From contig OX246746.1 of the NCBI GenBank assembly GCA_945910005.1, positions 40,712,715 to 40,776,714 of the forward strand: a stretch of DNA of 64,000 nucleotides, written 5' to 3'. Of this stretch, positions 56,647-64,000 are shown piece after piece. The position numbers were made by a program, and so were the translations under genes. Under the pieces are notes generated by a model. It saw nothing but the letters and a program-made list of their open reading frames with translations, was not told the DNA's origin and searched no databases. Source of the stretch: Isoperla grammatica (lineage: Eukaryota > Arthropoda > Insecta > Plecoptera > Perlodidae). How positions within the stretch are numbered: the first letter of the stretch is position 1; every line of letters begins with the position of its first letter.

Positions 56647-57259
56647 CAGTGATTTCCAACTTTTTCCATCTCACGGACCGGCAAAACGATAACTCAAGCG
56701 TGAGGACCGGCGCGGCTACAAGGGATCTGAGGTGACATTTTTTGGGTGTACTTATACCCCAAAACGACCTGTAGACCTACAGTGATCTGAGCAAATAAGG
56801 CAGAAAAAAGGAAGGGGCACATGAAAGAATGTAAACTTAGGAAACATAATTCAAATCATCATAATAATATATTAATTAATTAATAATTATCGATTTGTAT
56901 GCTTTGTATGTGTTTTTATTATAATGATGTAACTTATTACTAATTTAACCTTGAATTGCGAGTTTATAATTTTATAATCGTAGTAGTTTCTAGTCTCAGG
57001 TCCTTCCTAGCCATCAATGCGGTAGAAGTGGGTGTTTGTAGTCGGTACTGATTGATTTATAAACAAGACTTGCCCCCTCACAAGAAAATATAATTTAGCC
57101 ATTCATAATTCATACCAAATAAGCGTAAAATAATAATGTGTAAAACATATTTTTTGAATTTTTGAATTTGTACACGTTTCTAAAATATCATCATTATCAC
57201 AACTAAAAAATGAAAAAAAGAAAGCAGTGGACACTTTGGGGACCGGTTGGGAACCTCTG
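56647..57259. mobile_element. hAT-like MITE
   Basis: The left end CAGTGATTTCCAACTTTTTC with CACGGACCGGC and the inverse right end CAGAGGTTCCCAACCGGTCC are hAT-type. 613 bp with no transposase. No clear 8-bp duplication. Confidence 0.6.
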
Positions 57260-57430
57260 TAGAGTACGTAGATCTTTGTAGTGTACAATGCCAGGATTTG
57301 GTCTTTGACTGAGGAAATCTTTAGGAAATGCTCAGTCAGGGTTGATGGTGCCGGTATCGAAACCGGGGCCCCTCGAGTAAGAGTTAGGATGACACGTTTA
57401 GCGACGGAATAAACTAGGAGCTTTCCAAAC
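57260..57430 (-). mobile_element. SINE-2-like copy
   Basis: Minus strand: GCCCCGGTTTCGATACCGGC (B box), then CTGACTGAGCATTTCCTAAA and GATTTCCTCAGTCAAAGACC, as in SINE-2. Confidence 0.55.
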
Positions 57431-58574
57431 AAACATTTCCTGCAAACAACTCTTTATGAATCAATTCACTGATAGGCAGTCAACCATCCCGTTTCGTCTA
57501 CTTTTTCTCGCAAGCTGACATATTCTTCGAGCCTAAAACACAATCGTTTTAAACTTTTAACCAAAACAAAACTCTTGTTTTGGCAACACATTTTCTCGTT
57601 TCAACTTGCACTAATTCGGATAATGCATTAGTTTATCACAATTTAATATCTAGACGCTGTGTCTTAACTCGGGCTAGAACACAATTCTCCGATCATTACT
57701 CTTAATCTCCGAACAAAAACTTGTAGAAAATCTACTTTTGAATTAAACTTGTAGAAATTTAATTTCCATTCGTCTCCCGAAGTTGTCGGTTGATGTGTCT
57801 GAACTGTGTCGAGCCGAGAGAACCCTCGTTCTCGCTGGCTGGGGTTGCGAGGGTTACTTCTCATTTATCATTACGTGAAACCCACCATTGTCAATCAAAT
57901 GGTGAAACTCAGAACCCTCCAAAAATACCCGCCGCTCAAAATGCATGAACAATGTTAAATGTTTGTTAGATTACCGCAATTTTCACTCGATATATACATC
58001 GTTCCGCAAATCCAGGACTTGTTGTTTTAAGCGGAGCGAAATCATATACGACACTTTTCAACTGAATAATGTGCAACGAACACGCCAGGAAGGAAAAGAT
58101 GAGCGCGATAGAAAAACATTCTCTGTGATAAGTTTGCCTTTGAAGTTCCGTATTGATAGTAAACGGAGTATTTATGTTATTCGAAAGGTATAAATATAAT
58201 AATACGAACATATTCAGCAATCTGAGGTGCCCCCATAATGTACGGGGGGGGGGAGGGGGCGATACCCTAACACGACAATATCCTTCCCTTCTCGTCTATT
58301 ATCCACTCGCACTAATTCAACTGTTACTAAAAATTCAATATTTTTACGCAGTTATTTCATGTACAACTTGAGATAATTTCGCGTACCTGCACTGTCAACT
58401 GTCACTTCGTATTTTGAGTCATCGGGATTATTTCTGAGCTACTTTCATCGGTGATCTCAATCTACTGGAATATTATCTGTATTTGGAGCTTAATTCCAAA
58501 TAAGTTGAATATAAAGATAATTAAAAAAGATTCAACTTTGATAATTTCAGGTTTAGTCAAATACGCCTATACCG
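57431..58574. other. Unannotated
   Basis: No gene supported. A G-run lies at about 58243-58258. Confidence 0.4.
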
Positions 58575-60598
58575 AAAATCTCAAATACAAAAACGTTTAG
58601 TGAACTAAGGCCGATAAGCATTCTTCTGTTTATGTCTAAAATTCTGTAAAAAAATATTTTAAATCAGTTATCGGCACATTGCTATATAAATGATATTATC
58701 CCCCCATATCAGTCTGGTTTTAGACCACTTTACAGTACTACAACATCGTTAACAGCAATAACTGATGACATTTTAAAAGCTAAAGATGATAAGAAGGCCA
58801 CAGCAATGATAATGTTAGACTTCTCTAAAGCATTTTATACCATAAGTCATCAGCTACTCCTAGCAAAGCTAAAATCTATAGGGCTAGATCACATTGCTTT
58901 ATCACTAATATGCAGTTTTCTAAGAGACAGGACTCAAGCCGTAAAAATAGAGCAGCAAATTTCCCTACCGAGAACAATCAGCAGGGGGACACCCCAGGGA
59001 GCAATGTTAAGCCCTCTATTCTTCTCAATTTACACTTCTGACCTGTTAAAAAAACTTGAGCATTGCAAACCACAGTCATACGTTGATGATATTCAACTTA
59101 CACATGCATTCCAAATTAAAGATATTCATGAAGCGCAAATTAAAATAAACTCGGATTTAGAACAAATTTACGCGGAGTCAGAAAACCATGCCCTCCTCTT
59201 TAAATCCTTCTAAGTCTACTGTCCTTTATTTTAGCCCCCATAAGGAAAACATTAACTGAAAAGACGGATGAGAACTAAAGCTGACTATAAACAATGAAAC
59301 CCTTCCAATAGTAGAAAAAGCACAAAATCTTGGTATTATTTTTGACAAAAATCTGCAGTTTGATGGCCATGTCTCTAAACTGATGCAATCGATTTTCGGC
59401 ATGCTAAAACACTTATACCGTTTCAACGGACTTCTTACTACAAACGTAAAGAAACTTTTAATAAACTCAATGATTTTCTCGAAAATAGATTATGCAGATG
59501 TGGTATATGGGCCGTGCCTTAATCAACATCAAAAGAACAAACTACAATTAGGCCAAAATGCTTGTGTTCGCTTCATAAAAAATTTACGTAAATATGACCA
59601 CATTTCACCAGCCTATAAGTCCCTTAAAATGCTTCGCCTACAGGAGAGACGTGAGCTACACGTAGTATGCTTAGTCCATAAAATAATTGCTCATAGAGAA
59701 CCAACATATATACTCAACAAAATTCCACTAAGAAGTAATTTCCATTCGGTCAATGTAAGGAGTCGATCACAATCAGCAGTTTTTCACCACCAAACAAATC
59801 AGTTCAGAAAAACGTTTACTTACAATGCATCCAAAATATACAACTCATTACTACAGACCCATCGCTCCTACAATCATATTAAATTTAAAAGAGAAACAGA
59901 AAAATACTTACTACACAAATCTGAAATATTGTAATTTTAATCACATCCCAATTTAATGTACATCTAATACTTCTTGTAGTGTTACATTGTTGTAGTGCTA
60001 TATTTCATTATCTATCGATAAAAACGGTTATTTTAATTTATATTAATACTCTCTTAATGTTATATTGCTAATATATTAAGAAATGTGGTGTTGTATTCAT
60101 GTTTTTCTCTGTTACCAATATACGGTAGGCCTGTTTGTGACTTTTTCCCCTGCTACTTTTAGTTTAGATTTGAATCAAGATTATATATTTATACATAACT
60201 ATAATATCACATTATAGTTTCTATGCCATCATTCTAATGTACTTTGTATTGTTTTCACCTTCCTTTTCTTTTTTTTAAGTTTAAATTTAGTCTTTAACTC
60301 TATTTTAAAATTAGATTATAAGTTAAAAAAAAACTGTATAGTGTACTGCACCCTTACATGTCTAGTTTTTAAGATTGAATAATCATATAATAATGTCAGT
60401 TTTATAGGTACTTCATATAGTGTAATTTTAAGAAGGGTTAATTGTAAGAAAAATACATATGTACTAAAATTCGCCCATTTTTTCTTTCTTTTCATAATAT
60501 TTTTATTTCCTAATGTATTTCTTCATGTACCAGTGTGGTTGTATTTTGTATGTAAAGAAAAAAAAATACAGAGACGTTTATTATTATTATTATTATTA
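58575..60598 (+). mobile_element. 5'-truncated APE-type LINE with (TTA)n tail
   Basis: Reverse transcriptase remnants from about 58600 to 59934, then about 650 bp of AT-rich 3' UTR and a TTATTATTATTATTATTA tail at about 60580-60598. No endonuclease part. One in-frame stop near 58655 and a break near 59213-59270 inactivate it. Confidence 0.8.
58600..59934 (+). pseudogene. LINE reverse transcriptase, two broken frames
   Basis: First part (to 59213): RPISILLFMSKIL, YQSGFRPLYSTTTSLT, MIMLDFSKAFYTISHQLLLA (motif A), SRGTPQGAMLSPLFFSIYTS (motif B) and QSYVDDIQLTHAF (motif C with both catalytic aspartates). Second part (about 59270-59934): NLGIIFDKNLQFDGHVSKL, KIDYADVVYGPCLNQHQKNK, LGQNACVRFIKNL, ending FRKTFTYNASKIYNSLLQ. 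These are thumb and C-terminal features of jockey/I-type LINEs. Motif A has FY where FD is normal, so one catalytic aspartate is lost. Confidence 0.82.
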
Positions 60599-60734
60599 AA
60601 TATTTGAATGTTTTTTCTTTACATAATTCAAGCTATTCGCTTGAATAGCTATATTATTATATTTAACAAAACACATTTAGTTGACCATGCGACAAGTCGG
60701 CCTCTAAGCGGGAGTACTTTTATACCGAGTGATG

Positions 60735-61546
60735 AATTATTTCTACGTGAGAGTAGTTCTATGACGAGTCCCATCTCTACGTGGGAGTAGTTCTATGACG
60801 AGTCCCATCTCTACGTGGGAGTAGTTCTATGACGAGTCCCATCCCTACGTGGGAGTAGTTCTATGACGAGTCCCATCTCTACGTGGGAGTAGTTCTCCGA
60901 CGAGTTCCATCTCTACGTGGGAGTAGTTCTATGACGAGTCCCATCTGTACGTGGGAGTAGTTCTATGACGAGTCCTATCTCTACGTGGGAGTAGTTCTAT
61001 GACGAGTCCCATCTCTACGTGGGAGTAGTTCTATGACGAGTCCCATCTCTACGTGGGAGTAGTTCTATGACGAGTCCCATCCCTACGTGGGAGTAGTTCT
61101 CCGACGAGTTCCATCTCTACGTGGGAGTAGTTCTATGACGAGTCCCATCTCTACGTGGGAGTAGTTCTATGACGAGTCCTATCTCTACGTGGGAGTAGTT
61201 CTATGACGAGTCCCATCTCTACGTGGGAGTAGTTCTATGACGAGTCCCATCTCTACGTGGGAGTAGTTCTATGACGAGTCCCATCTCTACGTGGAAGTAG
61301 TTCTATGACGAGTCCTATCTCTACGTGGGAGTAGTTCTATGACGAGTCCCATCTCTACGTGGGAGTAGTTCTATGACGAGTCCTATCTCTACGTGGAAGT
61401 AGTTCTATGACGAGTCCCATCTCTACGTGGGAGTAGTTCTATGACGAGTCCCATCTCTACGTGGGAGTAGTTCTATGACGAGTCCCATCTCTACGTGGAA
61501 GTAGTTCTATGACGAGTCCTATCTCTACGTGGGAGTAGTTCTATGG
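60735..61546. repeat. 34-bp minisatellite
   Basis: About 24 units of GTGGGAGTAGTTCTATGACG then AGTCCCATCTCTAC. Variants: AGTCCTATC, GTGGAAGTAG, TCTCCGACGAGTTCC. The pair with TCTCCGACG appears at about 60894 and 61089, hinting at a larger repeated block. Confidence 0.96.
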
Positions 61547-61775
61547 TAAGTGATGCGCACGAGTTGTCCCCAGGTGAGTGATGTATGGACTCATGCCGTC
61601 CGTAATGATGAGATTGCGTGCGGTGTGTTGGCGGGGGGGGAGGGGGGGGGGGAGAGTTTCGCACGCGTGTCAGATGATCGGCAAAGGGGGCTCGGGGAAA
61701 CGTTTCTCATTCAATCTGAATCACTATATAGGCAGTTTCCTAGACTCATATTCTTAGTCTTAACTTTTAGCGGGG

Positions 61776-62063
61776 AATATTTCAAATGGTATAACGCCGG
61801 CGCAGTTGGCCGAGGTCGATTAGGCGTTGGTCTAGTAGACCGCGGTCTCTGCGTTCCAGGTTCGAATCCTGGCTTGGGCATGGATGTCATGTGGCGTTTT
61901 TTTATCCTCATAATCACCCACTCACCGTCTCGATTAGCCTCGTTGCAAAAATATGGGACGTAAAACCCCAAATATCATCATCAAATGGTATAACAGTACT
62001 TTCAGACTGGCTGTCGGGCCGGCACTCAGTCTGAAAGTACTGTTATATACCATTTGAAATATT
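61776..62063. repeat. 76-nt palindrome interrupted by a SINE
   Basis: Arms AATATTTCAAATGGTATAAC plus AGTACTTTCAGACTG (61776-61795 and 61995-62011) pair with 62029-62063 around a short loop GCTGTCGGGCCGGCACT. The left arm is split by SINE-1. Confidence 0.85.
61796..61980 (+). mobile_element. SINE-1 copy with exact 14-bp target duplication
   Basis: 185 bp, same family as 43669: TTGGCCGAGGTCGATTAGGC, GGTTCGAATCC with its arm, 3' end GGACGTAAAACCCCAAATAT then CATCA. Flanked by exact TCAAATGGTATAAC (61782-61795 and 61981-61994). The head resembles class II tRNA (Ser/Leu), but the rest does not fold as a tRNA. Confidence 0.9.
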
Positions 62064-62921
62064 CCTCCTTCCTTAACTCACGATTTATGATTGATCAAAT
62101 CTTTGGTGGAAATATGTTTCAAATGTTTCTTTTCGTCAGTGTTTTGTAAATATTTCATGCTTGATTATAATTTTGCATAATTTAATATTTTTCAATGAGT
62201 AAAATGATCTATCACTTCTTAATAGTTTGATAACACATCATGGCAGCAATAGACGATTTTGTGAAGTCATCTAGAGGGCCGTGATTATTTCTATCTACGA
62301 GTCTTGAAAGATCAATAATGCTCAACAATAGAAACTAGTTTTCAAATATTATGTCAAGGTGCATTTGAAATTGTTGTGTATTGTTGTCATTGACGATTTA
62401 GAAGACCGTAATTTGGGTTCTAGATCAATTTTGAAGATAATCTGTTTACTTGATTCTATTGTTATTTTATAATTAATATATAGACGGTTGCACAATGCAC
62501 ACGGCTGATCTGAGTTGATCAATCTGAGCATGCGCGTGCCAACTTATTTCCAAAATAGCATTGAAAGATAGGGTAGGGGGGTTGGCCAACTATTAAGAAA
62601 CTTTAAATAATTATTTTTTTTGTCCTCCGAATTTTGACTGTAAAACTAGTTACATTTTGTCACCAATTAAAATAAAAAATTACTTTCAATTAATATTTTA
62701 TGGGTTTTCCGGTGTTTCTTGAATGTCAATACAATTTTATCATATTTTTTGTTGGGCTACAATATTGTTTACTACGACACAGCAGCTTTCAAAATTACAT
62801 GATGTTTAACAATTTGTTGAAAAAGCTTTATTTGTCTCACATTAAGTTTTTTAGATTCACATAGATAGATAGACAATCTTTCAATCGAGACAAAACATTT
62901 ACTAAGCCTGTTTGAAATCGG
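62064..62921. other. Unannotated AT-rich sequence
   Basis: Nothing recognised. Confidence 0.4.
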
Positions 62922-63817
62922 CCAATCCAATCCAATCCAATCCAATCCAATCCAATCCAATCCAATCCAATCCAATCCAATCCAATCCAATCCAATCCAA
63001 TCCAATCCAATCCAATCCAATCCAATCCAATCCAATCCAATCCAATCCAATCCAATCCAATCCAATCCAATCCAATCCAATCCAATCCAATCCAATCCAA
63101 TCCAATCCAATCCAATCCAATCCAATCCAATCCAATCCAATCCAATCCAATCCAATCCAATCCAATCCAATCCAATCCAATCCAATCCAATCCAATCCAA
63201 TCCAATCCAATCCAATCCAATCCAATCCAATCCAATCCAATCCAATCCAATCCAATCCAATCCAATCCAATCCAATCCAATCCAATCCAATCCAATCCAA
63301 TCCAATCCAATCCAATCCAATCCAATCCAATCCAATCCAATCCAATCCAATCCAATCCAATCCAATCCAATCCAATCCAATCCAATCCAATCCAATCCAA
63401 TCCAATCCAATCCAATCCAATCCAATCCAATCCAATCCAATCCAATCCAATCCAATCCAATCCAATCCAATCCAATCCAATCCAATCCAATCCAATCCAA
63501 TCCAATCCAATCCAATCCAATCCAATCCAATCCAATCCAATCCAATCCAATCCAATCCAATCCAATCCAATCCAATCCAATCCAATCCAATCCAATCCAA
63601 TCCAATCCAATCCAATCCAATCCAATCCAATCCAATCCAATCCAATCCAATCCAATCCAATCCAATCCAATCCAATCCAATCCAATCCAATCCAATCCAA
63701 TCCAATCCAATCCAATCCAATCCAATCCAATCCAATCCAATCCAATCCAATCCAATCCAATCCAATCCAATCCAATCCAATCCAATCCAATCCAAACCAA
63801 TCCAATCCAATCCAATC
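62922..63817. repeat. (TCCAA)n pentamer array, about 179 units
   Basis: Nearly perfect TCCAA repeat; the visible exceptions are TCCAAACC at about 63791 and the last unit TCCGA. Frames of 300 or more codons on both strands are artefacts. Confidence 0.99.
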
Positions 63818-64000
63818 CGATGAGTTAAATGTTTCACTTTACTATACTTTACCTACCTGTAGGCATATAGGCTATCTAACCGACGCAGAAGACTTATTTT
63901 CCCCTCACCAACTATTTCCCTTTCCCTCTTTCAATAATGTAGCCAATCACAATCATCTAATTCAACCGAGATTATTTGCAACTCCTAATCCATCTCGCTG

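Noticed and set aside
61796..61980. A tRNA gene (Ser/Leu-like A and B boxes)
   Set aside because: No complete acceptor or anticodon stem; it is the head of a SINE with a body, tail and target duplication, and occurs twice.
62772..63837. Frames of 300-347 codons on both strands encoding endless short repeats
   Set aside because: They are pure products of the (TCCAA)n array; a five-base unit without stops keeps several frames open.

Overview
The window is arthropod genomic DNA, most likely from a pancrustacean (a hemimetabolous insect or a crustacean; the sequence does not settle which). The evidence is one unmistakable Hox gene, fushi tarazu (ftz), a short TTAGG-type telomere-like tract, tRNA-derived SINEs, several LINE fragments, and very dense satellite and minisatellite DNA. 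The base composition is AT-rich apart from a few GC-rich arrays. A 200-N assembly gap lies at 30982-31181.

The only host protein-coding gene I can support is ftz on the minus strand. It is split into three coding exons: 29568-29022, 21027-20846 and 20710-20576. The phases fit exactly (547 + 182 + 135 nt = 288 codons including the stop), giving a predicted 287-residue homeodomain protein. It keeps the YPWM hexapeptide, carries an LXXLL motif (LGNLL), and has the Ftz-type residues KRTRQTYTR in the homeodomain arm and a non-tryptophan residue at homeodomain position 56. The second intron is only 135 bp and falls inside the homeodomain (after residue 55). It consists largely of diverged tandem copies of exon 3 coding sequence, which suggests intron birth by local duplication.

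Everything else is mobile and repetitive DNA. Roughly a third of the window is tandem repeat. Left of ftz (1-19765): an 8-bp minisatellite, TIR elements, a 15-bp array, a hAT-like element with internal 83-bp repeats, a composite element made of a ~148-bp satellite plus a 300-bp palindrome, a 3.4-kb TIR element with large internal tandem repeats, two related ~58/59-bp arrays flanking a 691-bp TIR element that holds a MADF-domain remnant, and a TIR element with internal TTAGG repeats. Intron 1 of ftz (about 8 kb) holds a GATA-rich array, a 63-bp array, a Dong/R4-like LINE embedded in TTA repeats, and a decayed APE-type LINE.

Upstream of ftz (29569 onward): the gap, a 4.2-kb GC-rich 32/50-bp minisatellite, then a 2.0-kb array of 50-bp units in which most units carry the palindrome TCTCGCGAGA. 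Further right are a second (inverted) and a third copy of the satellite-palindrome element, 101-bp, 7-bp (CACTAGT), 29-bp, 34-bp and 5-bp arrays, a hAT-like element with a perfect 8-bp target duplication, two SINE families, and several LINE fragments whose trinucleotide tails have become long microsatellites.

No RNA gene, CRISPR array, operon or second Hox gene was recognised.
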